From contig NZ_JAOAUU010000054.1 in assembly GCF_030157465.1 (NCBI RefSeq), forward strand, positions 1-64,000: DNA of 64,000 nt. The letters run 5' to 3'. Source of the stretch: Zoogloea sp. (GTDB lineage Bacteria > Pseudomonadota > Gammaproteobacteria > Burkholderiales > Rhodocyclaceae). A program made the position numbers and the translations under genes. The notes below the pieces were generated by a model, which did no database searches, had not been told where the DNA came from, and saw only the letters and a program-made list of their open reading frames with translations. Shown piece by piece: positions 35,374-44,286 of the stretch (the first letter of the stretch is position 1; every line of letters starts with the position of its first letter).

Positions 35374-35671
35374 GGCTCTTGGCGCCCCATCGCCCTGAAA
35401 CCCGCGCCGTTGCTGGGGGTGGGGCGGAAATGTGCCTTGGAACTGTCCAACTCGAGTGTGAGGAACGCTGACTTTTTCGACGCCCTGTTAAGGCGACGGG
35501 GAGCGATCAACTGCCGTCCACAGGATTACTCATGCTTCATGATGCGAAGGTGCGATTGCCCTTACTCCAGCGGGAAGGCGCGCGGAGTCCCGTAATGGGT
35601 AGCCCGAGGATGTAGGATGTCGCCTACACGCGCTCCAATTGATTTAACCCAACGAACCGATCCTGCCAGTC
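35374..35671. other. Gap before the phosphorelay cassette
   Basis: About 300 bases with no supported gene. Nothing recognisable other than a short imperfect inverted repeat around 35607-35632 (GATGTAGGATGTCGCC, partly complementary to itself). It presumably contains the promoter of the downstream cassette, but no clear sigma70 hexamers are visible. Confidence 0.4.
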
Positions 35672-38044
35672 ATGAATCCTCGATACCCGGGCAGTCCCGT
35701 GCCGTCTGGCAACGAACCAGATCTTACCGGTCGTATCCTTCGCGCCCGTGTCCTCAGAACGTCGCTGGATCACTCCGATGTTGCCCTGATCGATCCGGAT
35801 ACGGGGGAGGAATACCCGATACCCGGGCGCCTTTATCAACATGAGAGTCTGGCCCGGAGGGCGCCCGCCTTACTTGGCGAGCTACCGGGCTATAGCCAGG
35901 GAACGGAACTGCCGGCGGTCTTTGTCAAGCACGCCAGAGGAGAATGGCAGGGCAGACTATGGTTCGTCAATGAGCGCTGGGGTGCCAACAGCCCCTGGGA
36001 CGCGCTACCCTTAAAAGAGGACGATCTTGTATATGGCATCGTCAGTTACGAGGTCGTGGCCAAGCGAACCGGGGAGGTGGCGGGTTATCTGGTGCAACTG
36101 GATGAGACGGGGCCTTTGCTCACTATCGACGGCGAAGAGCATGACGAAGGATGCCTGCAGCCAGACATCGAGGTGTTCATCTCAGTGGAAGAGTTACCCT
36201 GGGAGGACGGTTCGGTGGGAGGGCTTCCTGCACGGCAAGGCCTGAGGCGGATGGGCCTGGTGAAAGGTGATCGTGTTCAGGCTGCAGTGCTGGACGTTCG
36301 CCAGCCCCCGGAAAACCCGCATGCCAGCATCAGCCGCCTCATTCATCACCGGGATGCCCACGGAAAGGGCATCTGGGAGCGCATGGAGACAGCCGCGCGG
36401 CTGCGCTTCCGCCTGCTTTGGGGCTCGCGCCGGGACACGATCACGGACGAAGTGCCGCAGCACCCGCCCCTGAAAGGTGTCCGGCTGTTGCTGGTTGATG
36501 ACAACGAGCGCGCATTGCTGGCCTCTGCAGAGCTTTATCGTCTGAATGGCGCCGAAGTCGAAACGGTTCTGGTCGAACTCAACCACTTCGCCATCGCCTG
36601 CTCCCGTGTGGCCGACCTCACGAGCGAAACAGCGTTTGATCTGGTCATGGTGGACAACAATCTGCCTGGTCAGGGCTTGGGCGAGCGCCTGATCGAGGTG
36701 GTGGCACGCCGTCACGCTGGCAAGCCCTTGCCTCGCTTCCTGTTGCTTACTGCCAACCCGATCGACGTACAAACTACCTTCGCCAGGCGGGAAAAGCTTC
36801 AAAGCCTGGGTGTTACGGGCTCCCTCCACCGTCCCTTGTCGCACGACCACCTGATGCGACTGCTCGATGGCGAAGCCATCTGGGAAGAGGGCGTCGTCCG
36901 AGCGGCCCCCAGTGCTCCGAACGCCAGCGCAGAGGATATCGAGCAGACGGTTGATGCCCTGCTCGCCGATATCGCGGCCCTGCCTGAAGTGCGCTTTGCC
37001 ATGCTGGTACGCATCGACCCTGATTTGCCCGCCAGTGATGTTCTGGCGGCAGGCGACGCGCCCTTCATCCGCGCCGATCTGAAGAACGTCCTTGCTTCAA
37101 CAGAATTGCACCTGCTTGCCAGCGGCAGGGTGCGAGACTTGCATCTCCAGGCCGATGATGGAGGCAATGCCGAATTGCGTGCAAGTCACGGTGGCCCTGC
37201 TGTGTGGGAAGCCTTCGACGTGGATGGCGAGCGCTGGATATTGGGGGTGGGTCATGCGCGCAACTGGGCGCCGGCTGCGCTTTGGCCGTGGTGGCGAACG
37301 GCCCTAATCGCTCGAATTGCTGCCCGTGCCTGGCTGGCCTGGGCGCAGCAGGCCAGCAGTTTCGTCGAGCTGGGTATGGCGCATCAAGGCCTGTGTCATG
37401 AAGTCTTCAACCTGCGTAACGAGATGCATGCCCTGCTGAGCAGTGGCGAGGTGTGGTTGCACCAGCCAGAGCGAAACCCTTCATTTTTGCCAGGCTGGCT
37501 GGCCGTGCTCAAGCGCACTCATCTGGATACGCTCGCCTTGGCCGAACACTTGCTGGAAGGGCTGACCCAGCGTCAGACCCATGTTTACCTGCCCTCGGCC
37601 CTCGCCACCATCCGTGGCATCGTCGAGGCGGAATGCGCCTCCAAGAATCTGGCCCTGGACCTAGGCCCGGCCCCGCCCATCGCCTTGCCCATTCCCTCGG
37701 CGGCCTTTGTCCTGCCTCTGGTCAACCTGTTGCTCAATGCCGCAAAACACCATTACCGTAAAGACAACCGCCGTGTGTCTCTTTTGCTAGATGTTGAGCG
37801 CGGGCCTGGCCGTGCTTGGCTGCATGCCGACGTGCGGGACAACGGCCCCGGCCTGAGTCTTGCCGCTCGTGCTCGCCTTTGGCAAGCCGGTCATTCTTTT
37901 GCTGCCGATACGAGTCAACGTCATGGCATGGGCCTCTGGTTGTCACGCCGCCTGGCGACAGAGGCGGGGGGGCGGCTGGAATGCGTTGAAGACTGGCGTT
38001 ACCTTGGCTCCCATTTCCGACTGTCCTTCCCCATCGAACTCTGA
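35672..38044 (+). CDS. Hybrid signalling protein: OB/S1-like region, REC, histidine kinase
   Basis: A 790-aa cytoplasmic protein without membrane segments. The first 260 residues are beta-rich with three OB/S1-like repeats (LTGRILRARVLRTSLDHSDVALIDPDTGEEY; DDLVYGIVSYEVVAKRTGEVAGYLVQLD; GDRVQAAVLDVRQPPENPHASISRLIHH). A receiver follows at about 268-395 (VRLLLVDDNERALL, Asp in DLVMVDNNLPGQGLGERL). The C-terminal kinase has an H-box-like AHQGLCHEVFNLRNEMHALL (about 575), N box LPLVNLLLNAAKHHY, G1 DVRDNGPGLS and G2 QRHGMGLWLSRRLATEAGGRL. The receiver precedes the kinase, the reverse of the usual hybrid order. Two bases separate it from the next gene. The OB/S1 assignment is from pattern only. Confidence 0.75.
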   Translation: MNPRYPGSPVPSGNEPDLTGRILRARVLRTSLDHSDVALIDPDTGEEYPIPGRLYQHESLARRAPALLGELPGYSQGTELPAVFVKHARGEWQGRLWFVNERWGANSPWDALPLKEDDLVYGIVSYEVVAKRTGEVAGYLVQLDETGPLLTIDGEEHDEGCLQPDIEVFISVEELPWEDGSVGGLPARQGLRRMGLVKGDRVQAAVLDVRQPPENPHASISRLIHHRDAHGKGIWERMETAARLRFRLLWGSRRDTITDEVPQHPPLKGVRLLLVDDNERALLASAELYRLNGAEVETVLVELNHFAIACSRVADLTSETAFDLVMVDNNLPGQGLGERLIEVVARRHAGKPLPRFLLLTANPIDVQTTFARREKLQSLGVTGSLHRPLSHDHLMRLLDGEAIWEEGVVRAAPSAPNASAEDIEQTVDALLADIAALPEVRFAMLVRIDPDLPASDVLAAGDAPFIRADLKNVLASTELHLLASGRVRDLHLQADDGGNAELRASHGGPAVWEAFDVDGERWILGVGHARNWAPAALWPWWRTALIARIAARAWLAWAQQASSFVELGMAHQGLCHEVFNLRNEMHALLSSGEVWLHQPERNPSFLPGWLAVLKRTHLDTLALAEHLLEGLTQRQTHVYLPSALATIRGIVEAECASKNLALDLGPAPPIALPIPSAAFVLPLVNLLLNAAKHHYRKDNRRVSLLLDVERGPGRAWLHADVRDNGPGLSLAARARLWQAGHSFAADTSQRHGMGLWLSRRLATEAGGRLECVEDWRYLGSHFRLSFPIEL

Positions 38045-38046
38045 CC

Positions 38047-40728
38047 ATGTCCTCCTCACCCTTGCGGCTGTTGTTGATCGACGATAACGCCGAGTTCACC
38101 AAGACCGTGGAGATCTATGCTGCCATGCAAGGCTGGCAGGTTGAGATCGGGCGAAATGTCTCCGACTGGCAGCCAAGTGGAGATGACCTTGACATCGTGC
38201 TCCTCGATTTTGGCCTGCATGGCGGCAGCTTTCGCGCGCTCGAAGCCTGGGCAGAGACACTCCACGCAGCAAAGTTATTGTCCGTGACCTGGCTGCTTTC
38301 TGGCAGCTCTGGACTGGATCGCCACGAGTTCGTCGAGCATTGGGGCTTGCGTGGTTACCTGCGCAAGCCCATCGACCTCAGCCAGATTCCCAAACTGGCT
38401 GAGCAGTCAGAAGGCACTCCGGTCTCGTCGTTGTCCGAAGTTGGAGAGTCCTCATTTCCTCTCGATCAGCTTGCCAAGCGGTTGGACCCTGCCATCGACA
38501 TCATCGACCTGGCCAGCCTGGACGTGGTGTGGTCCAACCACGGTGAAGATAATCCACTGACCCGGCACGACCGCAAGCTGTTGCGCCTGCTGGAAGAGGA
38601 GCTCTGTTCACCTGATGGTGGCTCCAGATCTCCACAGCGGCTGGATTGGGATGCCGAAAAGGAGGTCTTTCGCTACACCCGTCTATACCCCGTAGGCGAG
38701 TACTACTGGCTTATCCGCGATTGGCGCGAGGAAGAGACCATCCACGACGCCGACCTGTTCGATCTGGAGGCGATGCCCGACTTCAATAGCAGATTACGAT
38801 CAGCCTCCCTTTATCTGGCTAAACGCCACGGCATCACCCGGTTGCGGATTTACAAAGTGGCGGACTTGCCGTCAAGTCCTGCTCTTGAATCCATACCGCC
38901 TTCGCCTTTGGTAATGCCCTTGTTTGAGCGGGGAGGGGGATTCAAACCGGACGCTGCGCACTGGATGCAAACGGGCTTTTTGCTTGACGATAACCCGGAG
39001 GCCAGGAAGGTTTCAGACCCTGCTTACGTCTGCACCCCCGAGCCGGTCACAGACGTGGTTAAGCACGAAGGTTGCAATAATATCGAATTCGGGGATGCTG
39101 GTACTCGCGCCCAGTTTCCCGTCCATCTTGATGGGAAGTTGCGCGTCCTGCTGGACTTTGATCGACGCTGGGATCATCTGAAATCCTTGAATGCGGAAGA
39201 CAAAGAATTGGCGGAAGTCGCCCTGCGTATTGCGGGGGTGTTCGATGGGCCGTTGGTCCGCGAAGAAGTTGATGCCATGAAGGGGCTGTTGCAGGATCTG
39301 GGAACCCGATTGCTAGGATGGCTCAGGGAAGGCGATGAAGAATGCAGACGCGCTTGGCTCAACCGGATTTCTGAAGCGTTGCAGGACAGCTTGATCGAAC
39401 AGCCCCGAGCCCGTGACGCCGAGCCCTTCGAAGCCTTATCCAGCATCTGTACAAGACTATTGGAGCAATGGGGCGATCCGGCCATCGCCGGCGGGGTCTG
39501 GGGTTTGCTGCCCAAGGAGGAGGCATGTGCGCCTGATCCTCGCCCGCAACCCTTGTCCGGCTGGTATCTCGCCTTGGCTCAGGGCGATGAGCAGTGGTTG
39601 GCAGTGGCAGGCGGGGGGCTGATCTATCGCAAATACAAGGAGCACGGCAGCCCGCTTCCCATGTTGCCGCCGCATCGGCAGGCGTTTTCCGACGAGTTCT
39701 GGCAGGCCCAGGCGATCCAGGATTTCCAAGCCTGGCTGGCCCGAGGCAATGCATCAAGGCTCGGTGCGCTGCCGAAGCCTTACCATTTCCTCTCTGAAGA
39801 AGTGAAGGGCATTGGATCCTGGCTGGCGGTGCCCATGCCGTTGGAAGATTCTGGGCGCGCATTGATGGTGGTGCATTCGCCTTATCGCTTTCACTTCACC
39901 GAATTGCGTTGCCAGTTGATGAGCGATGCGGCACGCCGCTTGTTGCCGCCTCTGGCGGCTGCCGTGCAGCAGAGCAAGCTACGTGGGGCGTTCACGGCGG
40001 CCGTAATGCATGAGGTCAAGACCGATGCAGCTGCCGCCTTGCTGCACTGTGAAGCCCTGGAGGAACATTGGAGGACGCACCCCGAGCTGGTCAATGCCGA
40101 AACGACCCAGCGCCTGAACATGTTGCGCCACTATCTCGAAGGGCTGTCCGAGTTGGGGCGCGATTTTCTCGACGTGTTGCGACCCGATGGTAGGGCCAGC
40201 ACTCGCTTCCAGGAGGACCTGGATTACGAGCTAGGCCAGAGTCAGCAAGTGATCGCGAGTGACTGGCTGGAAAACCTGCTGAGGCCATGGCGTTGGCTGT
40301 ACGGCGAGCGGCGGCAAGTAAGCGTGATCGATACAATTGGCGAGCGGCTTTTGCAGCTGCCGGCACCGATGATGCTACGGCGGGTGGCACGGGTACTACT
40401 CCAAAATGCCTTTCGCCATGGCAAAGATGAGATCGTGCTTAAGCTGGCCCTGGCCGATGAAGGGTCTTATATGCAACTAACCATTACCAACTGTGCCTAC
40501 GCCGACGTGGCGGCCGGTACCCAGGTAGGCACCCGTGCGGTGACGGCACAAATCGGCCCAGTGCCTCAGGCTCGCGCCCGCGTCGGGCTGGCCAATGCCA
40601 TCCGCCTGACACAGGCCGTCAAGGGCACGTTGCGGATTGAGCATGAACCATTCGTGGGGAAATCCGAGGATGATCTGGTGCAAGTAAAGGCCGAACTGTG
40701 CTGGCCCCTGGCGGTTCAACAGGTTTAG
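38047..40728 (+). CDS. REC domain protein with GAF-like middle and degenerate kinase core
   Basis: An 893-aa soluble protein. Residues about 5-120 are a receiver (LRLLLIDDNAEFTKTVEIY, Asp in DIVLLDFGLHGGSF, Lys in GYLRKPIDL). A long middle region includes a possible GAF-like segment (about 560-640, GSWLAVPMPLEDSGRALMVVHSPYRF). The C terminus has an H-box (AAVMHEVKTDAAAALLHCEAL, about 657) and N box (ARVLLQNAFRHGKDEIVLKL), but the G1 box DxGxG is missing and only ARVGLANAIRLTQAVKGTLRI stands where G2 would be, so ATP binding is doubtful. It may be a phosphorelay or scaffolding partner of the upstream kinase. Confidence 0.7.
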   Translation: MSSSPLRLLLIDDNAEFTKTVEIYAAMQGWQVEIGRNVSDWQPSGDDLDIVLLDFGLHGGSFRALEAWAETLHAAKLLSVTWLLSGSSGLDRHEFVEHWGLRGYLRKPIDLSQIPKLAEQSEGTPVSSLSEVGESSFPLDQLAKRLDPAIDIIDLASLDVVWSNHGEDNPLTRHDRKLLRLLEEELCSPDGGSRSPQRLDWDAEKEVFRYTRLYPVGEYYWLIRDWREEETIHDADLFDLEAMPDFNSRLRSASLYLAKRHGITRLRIYKVADLPSSPALESIPPSPLVMPLFERGGGFKPDAAHWMQTGFLLDDNPEARKVSDPAYVCTPEPVTDVVKHEGCNNIEFGDAGTRAQFPVHLDGKLRVLLDFDRRWDHLKSLNAEDKELAEVALRIAGVFDGPLVREEVDAMKGLLQDLGTRLLGWLREGDEECRRAWLNRISEALQDSLIEQPRARDAEPFEALSSICTRLLEQWGDPAIAGGVWGLLPKEEACAPDPRPQPLSGWYLALAQGDEQWLAVAGGGLIYRKYKEHGSPLPMLPPHRQAFSDEFWQAQAIQDFQAWLARGNASRLGALPKPYHFLSEEVKGIGSWLAVPMPLEDSGRALMVVHSPYRFHFTELRCQLMSDAARRLLPPLAAAVQQSKLRGAFTAAVMHEVKTDAAAALLHCEALEEHWRTHPELVNAETTQRLNMLRHYLEGLSELGRDFLDVLRPDGRASTRFQEDLDYELGQSQQVIASDWLENLLRPWRWLYGERRQVSVIDTIGERLLQLPAPMMLRRVARVLLQNAFRHGKDEIVLKLALADEGSYMQLTITNCAYADVAAGTQVGTRAVTAQIGPVPQARARVGLANAIRLTQAVKGTLRIEHEPFVGKSEDDLVQVKAELCWPLAVQQV

Positions 40729-40743
40729 AAAGGAGGTGATGGC

Positions 40744-41229
40744 ATGAGAATACTATTTGTTGACGATCTGCCTGACGTCATGAGGGTGTATGCTGCCCGC
40801 CTCGAAAACGAGGGTCATCAGGTCTTGATGCTGCCCGACATGACAGGTGCCCTGCGTACGGCGCAACGGCAGGCCAAAGCTAACACCCCCTTCGATCTGT
40901 TGGTGATCGACTTGATGCTCAACCGCTTCGAACCCGAATTTGACGGTGAGCAAAAAAAGCTTGCCCAGGCGCTGGCCCAGAAACAGCAGCCCAATATTCC
41001 CAGCGGGCAGGCCCTGGGCCTGAGGTTGTGGAACACTCGTCCGCGGCAGGCTTATTGTTACCTGAGTGCCCATCCCCAGCTACGGGTTGCCGGAGTGGAT
41101 CAGGAGTTCAACGGGGCTTCGGATGCCGAATTGGCTGTGTTGCTTATGCAGAAGGACCGGCTGCGCTCAACTGAATTGAGTGAGAAGCTTTGTGACGTGG
41201 TTGCCCTTTGGCGAAATAAGGGCTGGTGA
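40744..41229 (+). CDS. Stand-alone receiver domain protein
   Basis: A 161-aa response regulator with receiver motifs IRILFVDDLPDVMRVYAARLE, the acceptor Asp in DLLVIDLMLNRFEPEFDG and a Ser/Lys-containing C-terminal half (YCYLSAHPQL). No output domain follows. An insertion between the acceptor loop and the next helix (FEPEFDGEQKKLAQALAQKQQPNIPSGQ) is unusual. It is preceded by AGGAGGTGAT, a full anti-16S match at 40733-40742 ending just before the ATG, the best ribosome binding site of the cassette. It likely receives phosphate from one of the two upstream kinase-like proteins. Confidence 0.8.
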   Translation: MRILFVDDLPDVMRVYAARLENEGHQVLMLPDMTGALRTAQRQAKANTPFDLLVIDLMLNRFEPEFDGEQKKLAQALAQKQQPNIPSGQALGLRLWNTRPRQAYCYLSAHPQLRVAGVDQEFNGASDAELAVLLMQKDRLRSTELSEKLCDVVALWRNKGW

Positions 41230-41230
41230 G

Positions 41231-42241
41231 ATGGAGCGCTATACTCGATTGACTCAAGCGCTCTGGCGCTTTCTGCGCGCTTATCCGTCTCTGCTGGCCC
41301 TGGCCCTGCTTGTGCTTGCGGTCGGAATCGCCAAAGTCGCTGAAGCGGGTGCCGGCCTGAATATTCTGCACAGGAGCGCCGTGCACGCCGGCATGGCAGC
41401 TTATCTGATTAGCATAGCGGGGTTCGTTGCCTTCGGTCGGCGTAAGGAGGCTTGGCCGGTCTGGACCCAGATTGGCGTGGCGGCGGCGCTGGGCATTGCA
41501 GTCACATTATCTGCGAAACTGTATACCGACTATAACCGGCCGCAGCCCTGCACGACCGTCCTCACCCATATGCCAGCCCGCTCCTGCGAGGCTTCGCTAC
41601 CGCAACAGCAGCTACCCGACGACCCCAAAGCCAAGAGCCCCCTCGATGACCTCAGTGCGTTCGCTGCGGTGCTCGCTGTGGCTTTGGCGGTGCTGACTCT
41701 GGTCGCCCAGAAGAGCGCCAGCGAGGCGCGCAGCGAAGCGGAAAAAGCGCAGGAAATGATCGCTGGCAGGCGGTCGGAGATCCACCGGATTGAGATTTGG
41801 GTGCGCCTCGCCCTGGAAAGCCAACGTCTCCGTGAGAGCGGCAGGAAGCAGATCGAGCTGTTTGAAACCTACGAAGCGATCGACTTCGACTTGGCCACCC
41901 TGCATCGCAAGTGGTCCGAACTCCACGGCGCTATTTCCAGATTTCTGGTGGAGCTTCTGCACGCCGTCGATAGCGGGGAGGCCGATAAGCTCGCGCAACA
42001 GTGTAGCCGGATCGGCATCATGGCGAAGGACCTCGACGTCTCTCATCGCAACCAGTCCGATGCCGCCGCCCATGAGCTGCTGCGCGAACAGACGCGCCTT
42101 TTCGTGGCGCCGCTGCGCCGCCTGCTGCGCAAGGGCATCGAATTCAGTGAGGTGGATCGAGGGCAGATGAACCCGGGACACCAGCGCGAGTTGCGCGAGG
42201 CGATGCGAAAATTGGACCTGAGTTTAACGGTGTTGGTCTGA
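41231..42241 (+). CDS. Membrane protein with cytosolic helical domain
   Basis: A 336-aa protein with three hydrophobic segments near the N terminus (about 15-35, 48-68, 75-95) and a fourth around 145-165 (LDDLSAFAAVLAVALAVLTLVAQ), followed by a long helical, coiled-coil-prone region (ASEARSEAEKAQEMIAGRRSEIHRIEIWVRLALESQRL ...). The start at 41231 lies one base after the receiver gene stop, so it is coupled to it; the longer frame overlaps that gene. No family recognised. As the only membrane member of the cassette it is a candidate effector or anchor. Confidence 0.65.
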   Translation: MERYTRLTQALWRFLRAYPSLLALALLVLAVGIAKVAEAGAGLNILHRSAVHAGMAAYLISIAGFVAFGRRKEAWPVWTQIGVAAALGIAVTLSAKLYTDYNRPQPCTTVLTHMPARSCEASLPQQQLPDDPKAKSPLDDLSAFAAVLAVALAVLTLVAQKSASEARSEAEKAQEMIAGRRSEIHRIEIWVRLALESQRLRESGRKQIELFETYEAIDFDLATLHRKWSELHGAISRFLVELLHAVDSGEADKLAQQCSRIGIMAKDLDVSHRNQSDAAAHELLREQTRLFVAPLRRLLRKGIEFSEVDRGQMNPGHQRELREAMRKLDLSLTVLV

Positions 42242-42303
42242 GGTTGATGTGACCAGAGAACGCTGAGGGGGTCGGTTGTTCAGTCGCGGGCAATGCTCCC
42301 AAC

Positions 42304-43477
42304 TTAAGCCCCCTTATATGCCAAATGGTGGTGCGGCTTGACGCGTCGTGGTCTGGGGTAACTTCGCTCGGGTTGAACGCGGCAGTGATTGCACGCGATG
42401 GTGTCGAGCACGGTCTGAAGCTGGTTTCGGGCGTGTTCGAGCGCGAGAAGGCAACCGGCGAAGATCGGCTTGAGGGGGCCCTGGGCGTAGGTTCGATTGG
42501 GGCGGGACGCGGCGTCGGGCGTCGGGCGTCTCCGTTTCGGCGCTGAGTAGCTGACTGAGGTTGTCAGCCAGGACCTTGGCGGCGAAGTCCTGCTGAAAGG
42601 CGAGATAGGTGAGCCCGCTGGGCGCCTCCAGGCGCAGGCGATGCTTGATCCGCTTGAAGGCCTCCTCCACTCGCCAGCGGCGGTGGTAGAGCGCCCCGAA
42701 CTGCTCGGCCGGATAGCGCCGGGCGTCGAGCAGGTTGGTCATCAGCACGCGGATGTTGCCGCTTGGTGTGACGTCGCGAATCAGCCGCACCGTGGTCGGA
42801 ATGGCCTGGATCTCGTAGATCGACGCCTCGGCGGCGCGTGGCGCGGCCAGGGTCACCACCTGCTCGGAGGCGCCTGAGCGCAGGAAATCCGCGACACAGC
42901 GCCAGCCCCGGGTGTCGGCCCGCAGGCAAAAGCCCAGCCCGCGCTGGGCCAGGGACGCCACCATCGTGTTGCCGACATAGCCGCGGTCGAGCACCAGCAG
43001 GTCACGCCCGGCATCGAGTTCGTCCAGCGCCTCGAACAACATCTGGCGCTCCGAACCATCAGCCGGGTGCAGGCTCGCGTGCAGCGTCAGCTCGGCCCCG
43101 GGCAGAAACAGCGCGAAGGCGTAGTGATCGGCGGACAATTTGGCGTTGGCGCGGGTCGAGACGCGCAGCCGGGAGGCGTCGGCCGCCACCACGCGCAAGC
43201 CGTTCCAGCGCGCCGCATCGATCCGCGGCTGAGCCAGCGCCAGCAGGTGCCGGCCGGCCAGCCGGAACAGCTCCGCCGAGAACCCCTTTCGCGCCTTGCT
43301 GAAGGCCTGCGCGCTGACCTCCCGACTGCGGACCGCCATGCCTTTCAACTGGCCGAACAAGGTGTCGAGCTCGGCCTGCACGCTGGCGCACATTCCGGAC
43401 ATCATCATCGCCGCGATGCGCGGCAAGGTCAGGTGGCGATCTACCCCGCCCCCAATCAGCAGATCACCGAAATTCAA
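42304..43477 (-). pseudogene. IS4-family transposase broken by a 7-bp duplication
   Basis: The minus-strand frame from 43477 encodes an IS4-type DDE transposase (MNFGDLLIGGGVDRHLTLPRIAAMM, first Asp in VVAADASRLRVS, second in LLVLDRGYVGNTM, and the Y-x2-R-x3-E-x6-K signature in YHRRWRVEEAFKRIKHRL). Near 42530 the unit GGGCGTC (plus strand) is present as a tandem extra copy (42511-42530), shifting the frame: the annotated tail becomes Arg/Pro-rich nonsense, whereas the other frame continues sensibly as RTYAQGPLKPIFAGCLLALEHARNQLQTVLD to a TAA at 42304-42306. Removing seven bases would restore a single frame. It is therefore a recent inactivation. Confidence 0.8.
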
Positions 43478-43587
43478 GACAATCCGCTCAACGTAACCGA
43501 CACTCCATTCGCACGAGGCAGCCTCGGAAGTACATCCTCGCTTGGTTTTGAAGATGTCATCTCCCAGGGTATGATTTGACTACTTTC

Positions 43588-43842
43588 ATGACCAATCTGG
43601 AGCGAGCTGTGCGTACAGTCAGCCTGGCGGATGCCAAAGCCCATTTGAGCGAGCTCGTTACTCAAGTAGCCGCTGGCGAAGAGGTGGTCATCACCCGGCA
43701 TGGGCAACCCATCGTTCGCCTCTGTGGCCTGGAGAAGGCCAAAGCTCCGCTTGCCTCTCGCGCTCAGTTTCGCGCCCAGCTCCCGCGTCTGGAGAAGCCC
43801 TCCGCGCTGCTTATCCAGGGCCAGCGGGAGGATGAGCGCTGA
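43588..43842 (+). CDS. vapB: Antitoxin, Phd/YefM-type (VapB)
   Basis: An 84-aa antitoxin (counted from the ATG at 43588; an in-frame TTG lies at 43576). The N-terminal DNA-binding part has RTVSLADAKAHLSELVTQVAAGEEVVITRHGQPIVRL, the Phd/YefM signature; the C-terminal tail (LEKPSALLIQGQREDER) is the likely toxin-binding segment. It ends two bases before or eleven bases inside the toxin gene, depending on the toxin start. It is the first gene of a run that continues into the BREX operon. Confidence 0.85.
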   Translation: MTNLERAVRTVSLADAKAHLSELVTQVAAGEEVVITRHGQPIVRLCGLEKAKAPLASRAQFRAQLPRLEKPSALLIQGQREDER

Positions 43843-43843
43843 C

Positions 43844-44275
43844 ATGCTCTACCTGGATACCAGTTTCGTCGCACCTCTCGTGCTGAACGAAGAGGTGAGC
43901 CCCCTCGTCGAGTCCTATCTGGCCAAACAAGCTGCCGGCAGTTTGGCTGTCAGTCACTGGACCCGGGTTGAATTCGCCTGCTTGGTTGCTCAAGGGGTGA
44001 AAGCTCAGCACTTCTCTACCCAGACAGCGGCCTCAGTCCTCGCAGAGTTTGAGGCCCTCGTTCAGGAATCCTTCCAGGTCTGGCTCCCCAGCGCAGCCGA
44101 CTACGACTTGGCGCGGACTTTGTTGGCACACTTCGAGTCCGGCCTCCGAGAAGGGGGGGCTCTCCATCTTGCGATTGCCAAGAATCAGGGAGCAGACAAA
44201 ATCCTGACCCTGGATGACGGGCTCCTGAAAGCCGCCAAGTCCCTCAAAATCTCCGCCAGCCGCGGCATCCGCTGA
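43844..44275 (+). CDS. vapC: PIN-domain toxin VapC
   Basis: A 143-aa PIN-domain ribonuclease-type toxin. Acidic residues: Asp5 in MLYLDTSFVAPL, Glu in TRVEFACLV. The third canonical acid, in the usual G-D-A-L-H-L motif, is replaced: the sequence here is EGGALHLAIAKNQGADKILTLDDGL, with Gly where Asp is expected; the later Asp pair may compensate. An alternative ATG at 43832 would overlap vapB; the ATG at 43844 has GGGAGG 13 bases upstream. The gene stops 11 bases before brxA, so vapBC and BREX may share a transcript. Confidence 0.82.
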   Translation: MLYLDTSFVAPLVLNEEVSPLVESYLAKQAAGSLAVSHWTRVEFACLVAQGVKAQHFSTQTAASVLAEFEALVQESFQVWLPSAADYDLARTLLAHFESGLREGGALHLAIAKNQGADKILTLDDGLLKAAKSLKISASRGIR

Positions 44276-44286
44276 AGTAGCCCCTC

